NCBI RefSeq assembly: GCF_003003175.1
Contig: NZ_PVTY01000010.1
Coordinates: 1-64,000, forward strand
DNA length: 64,000 nt
Reading direction: 5' to 3'
Source of the DNA: Nesterenkonia sandarakina
Lineage (GTDB): Bacteria > Actinomycetota > Actinomycetes > Actinomycetales > Micrococcaceae
The notes under the pieces are model-generated. The model was not told the origin of the DNA and did not search any database. It was given only the letters and a program-made list of their open reading frames with translations. Positions 8,741 to 16,556 of this stretch are shown here, piece after piece. The stretch's first letter is position 1. Each line of letters opens with the position of its first letter. The position numbers were made by a program, and so were the translations under genes.

Positions 8741-8773
8741 GTGCCGGTTGCCGGACCCTGCCGCACCCGCGAT

Positions 8774-9508
8774 TCACCCCTCTCCGGGCGCCTCGATCTG
8801 CTCTTGGATCTCGCGCAACACCCGGCGCTGGACGGGAAGGAGCCGGCGCTGGGTCAGCTCATCCATCAACGCCGCGACCTGATCATCCAGCGGGGGAAGA
8901 TCGACCAGCTTTGCCTGCACAGGCCGCAGGGCGGAGACCATCTCGAGGATCAGAGCGTCGACCTCGGCGTCGGGCGTCTCGGCATCGAGCGCGGAGAAGC
9001 GTGCGGTCAGCGGCGCGATCATCCCGGCGTTCAGCGCGGCGAACCCCTCGGTGAACACCTCGTGACCGCGATCTCCCAGGAGGTGCCCCAGCAGGACCAG
9101 CTGTTCGTGTTCGAGCCGGGACATGTCCTCGGACAGCGACACGTCAGGACTCGAGCGCCAGGCCGCCAGCTCGGGCGCCAGATCCGGCGGGGAGCCGCTG
9201 CGCCGTAAGGCTGCAATGCGCGCCCGCCGAGCGTTGAGCCGGTCGATCTCGGCCGCGGCCTGCAGGTCGAGCTCCTCGAGCAGGCCCTCTGCGGCGGAGG
9301 GAACGTCGAGGACCGCCGAGAGTTCGGACAGCGGAACGCCGAGGGCAGTCAGCCGCTTGATCCGCAGGAGCTGGACCAGATGAGAGATGTCGTAGTGCCG
9401 GTAGCCGGTGCTGCTGCGCGGGGGCTCGGGGAGCAGCCCCACCTGGTGGTAATGGCGCACTGTGCGCACGGTGACTCCCGCGAGCGCGGCGATCTCACTG
9501 CTCAGCAA
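8774..9508 (-). CDS. MerR-family transcriptional regulator
   Basis: The N-terminal winged-helix DNA-binding domain is clear: IAALAGVTVRTVRHYHQVGLL, PPRSSTGYRHYD and a LLRIKRLTALGVPLSEL stretch (residues 5-65), followed by a helical region and a 150-residue C-terminal part that may bind the effector. No Cys motif for metals is present, so a drug-sensing (TipA/BmrR-like) role is more likely than metal sensing. A TTG start at 9508 is supported by GAGGAG eight bases upstream. It probably controls the MFS gene 65 bases downstream of its stop through the 19-bp-spacer promoter. Confidence 0.87.
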   Translation of the reverse strand: MLSSEIAALAGVTVRTVRHYHQVGLLPEPPRSSTGYRHYDISHLVQLLRIKRLTALGVPLSELSAVLDVPSAAEGLLEELDLQAAAEIDRLNARRARIAALRRSGSPPDLAPELAAWRSSPDVSLSEDMSRLEHEQLVLLGHLLGDRGHEVFTEGFAALNAGMIAPLTARFSALDAETPDAEVDALILEMVSALRPVQAKLVDLPPLDDQVAALMDELTQRRLLPVQRRVLREIQEQIEAPGEG

Positions 9509-9532
9509 TGGTCTGACTCCTCAGGTGCTGGA

Positions 9533-9817
9533 TCAGCGGGGTCCTGGGTGGGACGGGCGGCGCCGGATCCGGATCGGGCCTCGCGCGGTGGCGAGGTCGA
9601 CCACGACGCCGCGCTGGGTGATGTCTACGGAGCCCGCGGCGACGAGGCGCTGAGCGGCTGACCGCGCCGCATCCATCTGGTCCCGCCAGTCATCACCTGC
9701 CACCGCGCGAGCAGCCTCCGAGGGGCAGATCGTGGCGGTCTCGGCCCGTTGCGCGAGCAGGTCGAGGATCGCGCGTTCCATGTCGCGGTCCGAGACTGCC
9801 GGAAGGGGTTCGTCCAT
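9533..9817 (-). CDS. DUF3253 domain protein
   Basis: A 94-residue protein with the pattern of DUF3253: RAILDLLAQR, ICPSEAARAV, WRDQMDAARSAAQRL and a C-terminal VVVDLATARGPIRIRR. The fold looks like a small winged helix. The function of the family is unknown. The ATG at 9817 is the family-like start; upstream in-frame codons would add an Arg-rich, unlikely N-terminus. Confidence 0.75.
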   Translation of the reverse strand: MDEPLPAVSDRDMERAILDLLAQRAETATICPSEAARAVAGDDWRDQMDAARSAAQRLVAAGSVDITQRGVVVDLATARGPIRIRRRPSHPGPR

Positions 9818-9906
9818 GGCATCAGTGTCTCGCATCTGCGGCGTCGTGTCTGTGGCCTTGTGGAGACCGGCGCATCGAAGCGACTTTCGCAGGCAGGGCA
9901 GCGAAA

Positions 9907-9942
9907 AGCCCCGTCGATGCTTCAAGGAGCATCAACGGGGCT
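9907..9942 (-). terminator. Rho-independent terminator after the flotillin gene
   Basis: A 15-base stem with one mismatch (AGCCCCGTTGATGCT on the minus strand) around a 6-base loop, followed on the minus strand by TTTTCG. It lies eight bases beyond the flotillin stop and separates it from the DUF3253 gene. Confidence 0.8.
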
Positions 9943-9949
9943 CTGCGCT

Positions 9950-11359
9950 TCAGTTCTTGCTGGCTGCCGGCTGCTGGTTCTGCGCCGGTGCAGAGCCCGT
10001 GTGATGGGACTCGGAGATCGCCTCGCCGATCGCAGCGCCCTGGACCTTCGCCTGCAGGATCGATCCCAGGTCGATGCCGGTGGCGGCTTCGACCCGTTTG
10101 AACACCCCGGCCAGCGCCACGGAGGCCTCGCCGTCGAAGTGCTTGGAGGCACCGGATTCGCCGGAGCCGCCGATCAGCGTCATCGAACCGATGTTCGCGT
10201 AGCCGGCGGCGAAGGAGTCCATGAGCTGTGGCAGCACCGCGAGGGCCTCGCGAGCCAGCACGGCTTCCTGGTTCTCGCGCAGAGCTTCTGCCTCCGCGCG
10301 GATGGCGGCGGCCTTGGCCTCGCCCTCTTCTCGGATCGCGGTGGCCTCGGCCTCGGAGCGCTTCAGACGCGCTCGAGCCTCGGATTCGGCGACGAGCGCT
10401 CCTGCCTCAGCGGCCTTGGTGCGCTCGTAGGCCTCCGCGTCGGCGCGCTTCTGCTGCTTGTAGAGATCAGCATCGGCGACACGCTTGACCTCGGCGTCGA
10501 GCTCGGCCTGTCGATTCTCGGCTCGCTGACCGAGCACCTCCTGGCGCGCCTTCTCGCCCGCCAGGGCTTCGGCCTGCTCGGCCTGTGCGCGGGCCTGACC
10601 CACCCGAGAGGTGGCAGCAGCCTTGTTCGAGTCGTATTCGGTCTCCTCGATCAGGTTCTGCTCGTTGTTGAAGATGCGTTCCTTGGCGATCGCGCGCTCG
10701 GCGTTGGTCGCGGCGATCTCCGCGGCCTGGCGTTTAGCCTCGATCTCCGGTGCGCCCAGGGATGCGATGTATCCGGAGTCGTCGGTGATCTCGCGGATCT
10801 GGAACGAGTCCAGCAGCAGTCCCTGGGTCTGCAGCTCCGGAGAGATCGATTCGGAGATCTCATCGGAGAACTTCTGCCGATCCCGCATCAGCTGGATCAC
10901 GGTCTGCTGCGCCATCAACCCGCGCAGCGCACCTTCGAGCTGGTCCTGGGTGTACTCGACCACTGCATTGTCCTGGGAGGCGAAACGCTCAGAGGCTGCC
11001 TTGACGTCCTCGTCCGCGCTGCCGATCTTGACCAGGGCGACGGCCTCGGCGTTGATGGTGACATTGTCGTGGCTCTGCGCCGTCACGGTCATCAGGACCT
11101 GACGGGAGCGCAGGGAGATGATCTCGTGGCGCTGCCGAATCGAGTTGACCAGTGCGCGGCCGTTGACGATGACCTGTTTGGGGCGTGAGCCGGGAAGGTC
11201 CGAGCGCGACGCCTTACCGGTGACCACCAGCGCTTCATCCGCCCGGGCGACCTTGGTCCAGGCCCGCATCATCAGCAGGGCGACGGTGCCGATCAGCACC
11301 GCGGCGATGAGCACCGCGATCACGATGGCCAGCGTGCCGCCCGTTGTCAGAATGTCCAT
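9950..11359 (-). CDS. Flotillin-like SPFH protein
   Basis: A 469-residue flotillin (FloT/YuaG type). One hydrophobic segment spans residues 8-32, an SPFH domain covers roughly 35-220 (with VVTGKAS, SLRSRQVLMTVTAQSHDNVTI), and a long Ala/Glu-rich coiled coil (KAAAIRAEAEALRENQ and similar) spans roughly 220-400. Flotillins scaffold membrane microdomains and influence fluidity and protein sorting. No NfeD-type partner gene lies beside it, unlike in many genomes, and the gene appears to be a single transcription unit with its own terminator. Confidence 0.88.
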   Translation of the reverse strand: MDILTTGGTLAIVIAVLIAAVLIGTVALLMMRAWTKVARADEALVVTGKASRSDLPGSRPKQVIVNGRALVNSIRQRHEIISLRSRQVLMTVTAQSHDNVTINAEAVALVKIGSADEDVKAASERFASQDNAVVEYTQDQLEGALRGLMAQQTVIQLMRDRQKFSDEISESISPELQTQGLLLDSFQIREITDDSGYIASLGAPEIEAKRQAAEIAATNAERAIAKERIFNNEQNLIEETEYDSNKAAATSRVGQARAQAEQAEALAGEKARQEVLGQRAENRQAELDAEVKRVADADLYKQQKRADAEAYERTKAAEAGALVAESEARARLKRSEAEATAIREEGEAKAAAIRAEAEALRENQEAVLAREALAVLPQLMDSFAAGYANIGSMTLIGGSGESGASKHFDGEASVALAGVFKRVEAATGIDLGSILQAKVQGAAIGEAISESHHTGSAPAQNQQPAASKN

Positions 11360-11712
11360 CCGTCAGTACCTCTATCTACGTGGGCGGTCAGATCAGCCGC
11401 GAGTCGCGAGGTGACGTGACCGCTCTGCTTCGTGGGCTCATGCACCGCGCGCAATGAACGACAAAGCACCCCGGACATAAACTGACGCTGATCTGAACAA
11501 AACCTAGAGGTCAACAGATGTATGCACTGTGTCCTGGTGAGATTCGACGCCGTGTGGGGCTGTACAGGCCTGGATGACTGTCAGGCCGCCGATGCGACCA
11601 GTTGCCTGGCGCAAACAATATTTCGGGAGCCTGTGCGAATGAGGGTCGGAGATCGGCATGCCGATCACCAGGGCGGGGCCGAGGGGTCTGGTATCGACTC
11701 GGACCTTGAAGG
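11360..11712. other. 353-base intergenic region with a 16-bp perfect palindrome
   Basis: I see no coding gene here; short frames on both strands lack family features. The stretch must hold the flotillin promoter (minus strand, right-hand side of that gene) and the 3' end of the paaR transcript. A perfect palindrome GATCGGCATGCCGATC lies at 11651-11666, 47 bases past the paaR stop; it has no loop and so is more like a binding site than a terminator. Confidence 0.4.
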
Positions 11713-12333
11713 TCAGCGACCCTCGGGTGCGCGGAGCCCGCCGAGGATGATCTGCTTCACGGTCTCCGCCAGAGCCGCGTCCGGGGCGCCGCCGACCGGG
11801 CGGTACCAGTCCACGATCGAGTTGATCGTGCCCATGGCCAGGCGGGAGGCGGTGCGGGCGTCGACGTCCTGACGCAGGTCACCGTCCTGCTGGGCCTGCC
11901 GGATGAGTTCGGCGATGCGCAGCGTGATTTCGCGGCGCCGCTGGAGCGCCTTGACCTCCATCTCGGAGTTCCCACGCAGCCGCAGCAGCAGCGTCACATA
12001 GGGCAATGAAGTGGTCAGCACCTTCACCGATTCGCTCAGGATCATCTCCAGCTCGGCCACCGCGGAGGCGTCCAGCGCCTCGGCCTCGGTGACCACGCGC
12101 TCCAACTCGGCCAGCGAGCGGTTCAGCGCGATGTCGAGGATCTCTTCCTTGGAGCTGACATGGTGGTAGATCGCCGACTTGGAGATGCCCAGCTCCCGGG
12201 AGAGTGCGCCCATGGAGGTCGCCTCGTAGCCATGGCGGTTGAACGTCTCGACGCAGACGGTGATGAGCCCCTCGCGGTCATAGCCGGGGCGGCCCCGGCG
12301 GGAGGCGGACGCCGTGGTCGAAGTGGTGGTCAT
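11713..12333 (-). CDS. paaR: TetR-family regulator of phenylacetate catabolism (PaaR-type)
   Basis: The N-terminal TetR helix-turn-helix is plain (TFNRHGYEATSMGALSRELG and GISKSAIYHHVSSKEEIL, residues 30-67), with a C-terminal TetR ligand-binding part (206 residues in all). It is the third gene of paaI-paaK-paaR, 21 bases after paaK, so it is probably autoregulated. TetR-type PaaR proteins of actinobacteria and other phyla repress paa genes until phenylacetyl-CoA is bound; that role here is inferred from gene order and from two matching palindromes in front of paaA and paaI. Confidence 0.83.
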   Translation of the reverse strand: MTTTSTTASASRRGRPGYDREGLITVCVETFNRHGYEATSMGALSRELGISKSAIYHHVSSKEEILDIALNRSLAELERVVTEAEALDASAVAELEMILSESVKVLTTSLPYVTLLLRLRGNSEMEVKALQRRREITLRIAELIRQAQQDGDLRQDVDARTASRLAMGTINSIVDWYRPVGGAPDAALAETVKQIILGGLRAPEGR

Positions 12334-12354
12334 GACTCCACCCTAGTCGCGCGA

Positions 12355-13686
12355 CTATCGCGGCCGCTGATCATAGATTCGGCGCAGCTTGCCCGAGGAG
12401 CGCGCCAGGGAGCCGGGCTCCTCCACGCTGATCTTGCAGCTGGAGCCGACCTTGACCTTGATCTGCCGCGCCAGCTCCGCACCTGCCGTCTCCGCCTGCT
12501 CGGCGGAGGTCTCGGGGCGGCGTTCGATGTGCACGGTCATCTCATCCATTTTTCCGGGCCGGGCCAGGCGCAGCTGGAAGTGCGGGGAGAGCTCCCTGAT
12601 CTCCAGGGCGATCTCCTCGATCTGGGAGGGGAAGAGGTTGACCCCGCGCAGAATGATCATGTCGTCGCTGCGTCCGGTGATCCGACCCATGCGACGGTGA
12701 CCGGGGCGTTCGGAACCCGGCAGCAGCCGAGTCAGGTCATGGGTGCGGTAGCGGATGATCGGCAGCGCCTGCTTGGTCAGCGTGGTGAAGACCAGCTCAC
12801 CGTGCTCGCCGGTGCGCAGCACCTCTTCGCTGATCGGGTCGATGATCTCCGGGCGGAAGTGGTCCTCCCAGATCGTGGAGCCGTCCTGACGCGCCACCGA
12901 CTCGCCGGCGACGCCGGGGCCCATCACCTCGGAGAGGCCGTAGATGTCGCAGGCCTTCAGCGCGAAGGTCTGTTCGATCTCGTGGCGCATCTTGTCCGTC
13001 CAGGGTTCGGCGCCGAGCACTGCGACCTCCAGGGAGGTCTCCCGCGGGTCCACCCCGGCGGCGCGGAAGGCGTCGGCCAGGGCGAGCAGGTAGGTGGGGG
13101 TGCACAGGATCACCCGGGGCTTGAAGTCCTGGATGAGCTGGACCTGCTTCTCGCTCTGGCCGCCGGACATCGGGATCACCGTGGCCTTGAGCTTCTCGAT
13201 CCCGTAGTGGGCGCCGAGGCCGCCGGTGAACAGGCCGTAGCCGTAGGCATTGTGCACCAGATCTCCCGGGCGGGCCCCGGAGTAGCGCAGGCAGCGGGCC
13301 AGCAGGGTGGCCCAGGTGTCGATGTCCTCGTCGGTATAACCGACCACGGTCGGACGCCCGGTGGTGCCGGAGGAGGCGTGCACCCGGCGGATCTGCTCCA
13401 TCGGCACCGCGAAGGCCTTGAACGGGTAGGCGGCGCGCAGGAACTCCTTGTCGGTGAAGGGGAACTTCGCCAGGTCCTCCAGCGTCTGCAGGTCATCGGG
13501 GCCGACGCCGTGGGCGTCGTAGAGCTCGCGGTAGGCCGCGACGTTGTCGTAGGCGTGGCGCAGGGTCTGCTGCAGACGGGTGAGCTGGAGCGCCTCGATC
13601 TCCTCGCGGCTCATCAGCTCTTCGGTGTCAGGCAGTCCCGGCGCGGTCGCGGGGATCGCGGAGGCTTCGGTGTTGAGGATGCTCAT
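12355..13686 (-). CDS. paaK: Phenylacetate-CoA ligase
   Basis: A 443-residue adenylate-forming enzyme that activates phenylacetate to phenylacetyl-CoA, the first step of the pathway. It has the AMP-binding loop SSGTTGRP at 105-112, the GLSEVMGPGV motif and the C-terminal region ITGRSDDMIILRGVNLFPSQIE typical of PaaK. The ATG at 13686 lies four bases after the paaI stop (TGACCCGATG); a further N-terminal extension in frame is antisense to nothing useful and overlaps paaI. Confidence 0.94.
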   Translation of the reverse strand: MSILNTEASAIPATAPGLPDTEELMSREEIEALQLTRLQQTLRHAYDNVAAYRELYDAHGVGPDDLQTLEDLAKFPFTDKEFLRAAYPFKAFAVPMEQIRRVHASSGTTGRPTVVGYTDEDIDTWATLLARCLRYSGARPGDLVHNAYGYGLFTGGLGAHYGIEKLKATVIPMSGGQSEKQVQLIQDFKPRVILCTPTYLLALADAFRAAGVDPRETSLEVAVLGAEPWTDKMRHEIEQTFALKACDIYGLSEVMGPGVAGESVARQDGSTIWEDHFRPEIIDPISEEVLRTGEHGELVFTTLTKQALPIIRYRTHDLTRLLPGSERPGHRRMGRITGRSDDMIILRGVNLFPSQIEEIALEIRELSPHFQLRLARPGKMDEMTVHIERRPETSAEQAETAGAELARQIKVKVGSSCKISVEEPGSLARSSGKLRRIYDQRPR

Positions 13687-13690
13687 CGGG

Positions 13691-14167
13691 TCACTTCTTT
13701 CCGGGGGAGGCGATGGTGCGCGAGCGGCCGCGGAAGACGCCGAGGAGGTCATCGCCGCGGGTGATCCTCACGTCGTAGACGCCGCTGCGCCCGGTGCTCG
13801 CCACTTCGACGGCTTCGGCGGTGATCGTCTCGCCGAGCAGGGCGGGTTTCAGGAAGTTGATGTCGACGCCGGAGGCCACGGTGATGGTGCCCTCGTCCAG
13901 GCTCGGGTGGTTGCAGGCCATGGCGAAGCAGGTGTCGGCCAGGGCGAAGATCATTCCCCCGTGGGCGATGTCGAAGCCGTTGGTCATGTCTTCGCGGATC
14001 ACCATGCTGATCCGTGCATGGCCTGGATCTGCGGTGAGCACCACGATGCCGAGCGCCTCGGAGGCTCGATCATTCTCCAGCATCCGGTGCCGAGGCTGAT
14101 CTGCGGTGCTCGGGGCTGCGGTGCTCGAGTTCAGGCCCTCGGGGGCGAGCTGGGTGGACTCAGTCAT
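13691..14167 (-). CDS. paaI: Hydroxyphenylacetyl-CoA thioesterase PaaI
   Basis: A hotdog-fold thioesterase of 158 residues. The conserved stretch FDIAHGGMIFALADTCFAMA includes the HGG motif and the catalytic Asp. PaaI removes CoA from dead-end ring-hydroxylated phenylacetyl-CoA species and so rescues free CoA. The first about 25 residues are Ser/Thr/Pro-rich and unlike the family. It heads the paaI-paaK-paaR unit and has a TetR-type palindrome 24 bases upstream. Confidence 0.88.
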   Translation of the reverse strand: MTESTQLAPEGLNSSTAAPSTADQPRHRMLENDRASEALGIVVLTADPGHARISMVIREDMTNGFDIAHGGMIFALADTCFAMACNHPSLDEGTITVASGVDINFLKPALLGETITAEAVEVASTGRSGVYDVRITRGDDLLGVFRGRSRTIASPGKK

Positions 14168-14191
14168 CGGTGCTCCTCATCGCATTTCTAG

Positions 14192-14205
14192 ACCGAATGG
14201 TCGGT
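14192..14205. promoter_or_regulatory. Probable PaaR (TetR) operator upstream of paaI
   Basis: ACCGAATGGTCGGT is a near-perfect inverted repeat (ACCGA-N4-TCGGT) located just ahead of paaI. Its reverse complement aligns with the ACCGACCGTTCGTT site in front of paaA. The two sites lie 6.8 kb apart and flank the only TetR gene of the region. Confidence 0.75.
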
Positions 14206-14284
14206 AAGTCAACTGAAGCACCGGAGTAGATGTGATGTCAAGCACAGTCGAGGCAGGTCCACCTGCTGGCTCGACGACGACGCG

Positions 14285-15355
14285 CTATTCGCGCAGCGCG
14301 GCGGTGTATCCCGAGCGGAAATCCGGGTGCAGGAGCTCGCCGAGCAGGCGGTGCAGCAGTGATCCGTCGAGGGCCTTGCCGTGGCCCGCGCGCAGCAGCT
14401 CGGACGTGAAGATGTCTGCACCGGCAGGATCTGCGCTGGACATATCGGCGCCGGACAGACCGGAATCGGTCAGCACGGAGCCGGAGGGGGAGTCGCCATG
14501 ACGGCGGACCGGGGAGTTCAGCGGCACCGAATCCAGGACCTCGGGCGCGAGCCGCGGATCGCTCCACGGACGAGGGAGTTCCAGCTGGTCGGCCATCCAG
14601 TTGTGCACCACGCCCAGGGGCACCGGAAGCTTGTCCACGCCCAGCACGAGGGCCGGCGGGGCCGCGGCGGTCAACAGTTCGACGGCGGCGCGCGCGGCGT
14701 CGTCGGAATGGATGCGGTTGGAGATCCGCCAGGCATCATGATCGTCCTGGCCTGCGGCTTCGCCGACCGCACCGTAGCGCAGCTGCTTGATCAGCCGGTC
14801 GCGTCCGGGCCCGTAGATCCCGGAGAGTCGCAGGATCCCGCTGCGCGCGCGGGCGGAGGACTCGACCCCGGCCTCCCGCCACTGCTGCAGCAGCGCCTCG
14901 GTGCGGGCGAGGATCTCACCGGTCGGGCTGGCGGGAGTCAGCGCGGCGGACTCGTCCACCCGGCCCTGAGCGTCTCCGAGGACCGAGGTGGAGGACACCA
15001 GAAGCACCTGCACGGTCTCGGCGAGGCCCGCCTGCGTGATCCGGTCCAACACCCGTTCGAGGCCGCGCAGGTAGACCTGCTCGTAGCGCTCCGGATCCCG
15101 GGTGCCGGCGGCGGGGGAGAAGACCACCGCGGCGGTGTCCGAGGGCAGGGTCGGGATGCTGGACTCCTCGGTGAGGTCCATGGCTGCGCCGTCGAAGGCG
15201 GCGGGCAGACGTTCCGGGCTGCGCCGCCACCCGGTGACGCTGAAGCCTCGGTCCAGCAGTCGGGTTCCGATCCGGGTGCCGACGTCGCCGCAGCCCACCA
15301 GCACGGCGCGTGGAGCGGGTGAGTCGGCGGGCAGCGGAGCGGCGGAGGAAGTCAT
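14285..15355 (-). CDS. NAD-dependent epimerase/dehydratase family protein
   Basis: A 356-residue extended SDR. The N-terminal Rossmann motif is VLVGCGDVGTRIGTRLLDRG (residues 18-37), followed by a VLLVSSTSVLGD stretch and a SGIYGPGRDRL segment in the sugar-epimerase style. It most resembles the YeeZ/atypical SDR group, whose substrate is unknown. A Ser/Gly-rich insert near residues 275-315 is unusual. It faces away from paaI and has no obvious operon partner. Confidence 0.7.
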   Translation of the reverse strand: MTSSAAPLPADSPAPRAVLVGCGDVGTRIGTRLLDRGFSVTGWRRSPERLPAAFDGAAMDLTEESSIPTLPSDTAAVVFSPAAGTRDPERYEQVYLRGLERVLDRITQAGLAETVQVLLVSSTSVLGDAQGRVDESAALTPASPTGEILARTEALLQQWREAGVESSARARSGILRLSGIYGPGRDRLIKQLRYGAVGEAAGQDDHDAWRISNRIHSDDAARAAVELLTAAAPPALVLGVDKLPVPLGVVHNWMADQLELPRPWSDPRLAPEVLDSVPLNSPVRRHGDSPSGSVLTDSGLSGADMSSADPAGADIFTSELLRAGHGKALDGSLLHRLLGELLHPDFRSGYTAALRE

Positions 15356-15456
15356 GCACCGAGCCTAGCGATATCCGGCAGGATCCGGTGATCAGTGCAG
15401 GTCAGAAGTTGACTTGTCAGTGACGAACCACCCCGACCCCCTGAGAAGAGCGCCGG

Positions 15457-16241
15457 ATGATGAGCCCCAAAGACGCACTGCTTTCCACTGCAGCGATCGC
15501 CGCAGCGCTTGCGCTGACCAGCTGCGGATCCTCCGATGATGAGCTGCCACCGGACGAACCGACGCAGCAGAGCTCGGCACCCTCCGAGGACCCGACAGAG
15601 TCGACCGAGACGGAGGAGCCCGCTGCGATGGAGGAGCCCGCCGAGGAGAGCGAGTCCGACGAGGGCAACGAGTCTGAGGAGCCGAGCAATGATGACGGCG
15701 TCGACGAGTCCGAGACTCCGAACCTGGAGGAGACCTCGGAGGAAGGTTCGGAGGAGGACTCCGAAGCCGTTGATCTCAGCGGGTTCAGCACCGAGCTCCA
15801 GGCGAGCGAGGACTTCACCGACTTCCAGCTCGACGTCGGGCACAACACGATGCAGGTCCTCGACGACGTCCGGCTCGGCTCCCACGAGGGCTATGAGCGG
15901 ATCGTGCTGGAATACGCGCTGGACACGGATCTCGCGCACCAGGCCCAGTACATCGAGCCCGGAAGTCAGGGGGAGGGCTTCAGCGAGGTTCCGGACGATC
16001 TGACCGGGGCGAGCTGCTCATCGACGTCCTCGGCACCACCGGCGGACCCGAGGCCGAGGCCGCCGCATGGACCGAGTCCTGGACCCCGGAGACCGAGGCG
16101 GCGATGGTGCGCCAGATCCAGCCCGGCGAGCTGCTCGGCGGCGAGAGCCAGGTGCTGATCAGTCTGGATCAGGAGCGCGACTTCCGGGTCCAGCAGCTGG
16201 ATGATCCGGTGCGGATGGTGCTGGACATCGCACAGGAGTAG
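15457..16241 (+). pseudogene. AMIN-like domain lipoprotein, apparent frameshift at a G run
   Basis: The product begins with a lipoprotein signal (AAIAAALALTSCGSS, lipobox Cys), then a Glu/Ser/Thr-rich acidic linker of about 80 residues, then an AMIN-like domain (DFQLDVGHNTMQVLDDVRLG, YERIVLEYALD). In the first frame the domain breaks off after DDLTGA and turns Arg/Pro-rich; another frame continues it perfectly (ELLIDVLGTTGG to MVLDIAQE) and stops at 16239-16241. One missing G in GGGG at about 16006-16009 restores the whole domain. It may be a sequencing slip. The family is cell-surface and of unknown function. Confidence 0.75.
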
Positions 16242-16274
16242 GCCCACCACGTCGGGTGTCGCCGCGGCAGACGC

Positions 16275-16316
16275 AGAAGAACCCCCGTCAGGACTGCTCC
16301 CGACGGGGGTTCTTCT
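16275..16316. terminator. Bidirectional rho-independent terminator
   Basis: A perfect 15-base stem (AGAAGAACCCCCGTC / GACGGGGGTTCTTCT) around a 12-base loop. It ends with TTCTTCTTC on the plus strand and its complement starts AGAAGAA, so it can stop both the lipoprotein message and the minus-strand tRNA transcript. Confidence 0.85.
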
Positions 16317-16325
16317 TCACAAAGG

Positions 16326-16417
16326 TGGCGGAGGCGGGGAGATTTGAACTCCCGGTCCGCTTTGAGGCGGACACTTCATTAGCAGTGAAGCCCATTCGGC
16401 CGCTCTGGCACGCCTCC
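16326..16417 (-). tRNA. tRNA-Ser (anticodon GCT)
   Basis: A class II tRNA with encoded CCA. On the minus strand it opens GGAGGCG and closes CGCCTCC-G-CCA. The anticodon loop reads CACTGCTAATG, giving anticodon GCT for AGC/AGU serine codons. The T arm GGGAGTTCAAATCTCCC and a long variable arm (GTCCGC/GCGGAC) are intact. Confidence 0.97.
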
Positions 16418-16556
16418 TGTGCCCACGAATTCGGCGAACCGTTCTCGTGCGCCCGTCTAGACTAGCGGTTCGTCCAGGAAACTGACAAAGCGCGCGCTCG
16501 CAGTAGCCTGGTCGGGACCAGACGGCCGCAGAATCCACCAGGAGAACACGCCACCC

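Noticed and set aside
12160-13764. 534-codon plus-strand frame
   Set aside because: Antisense shadow of paaK and paaR, which carry clear ligase and TetR motifs.
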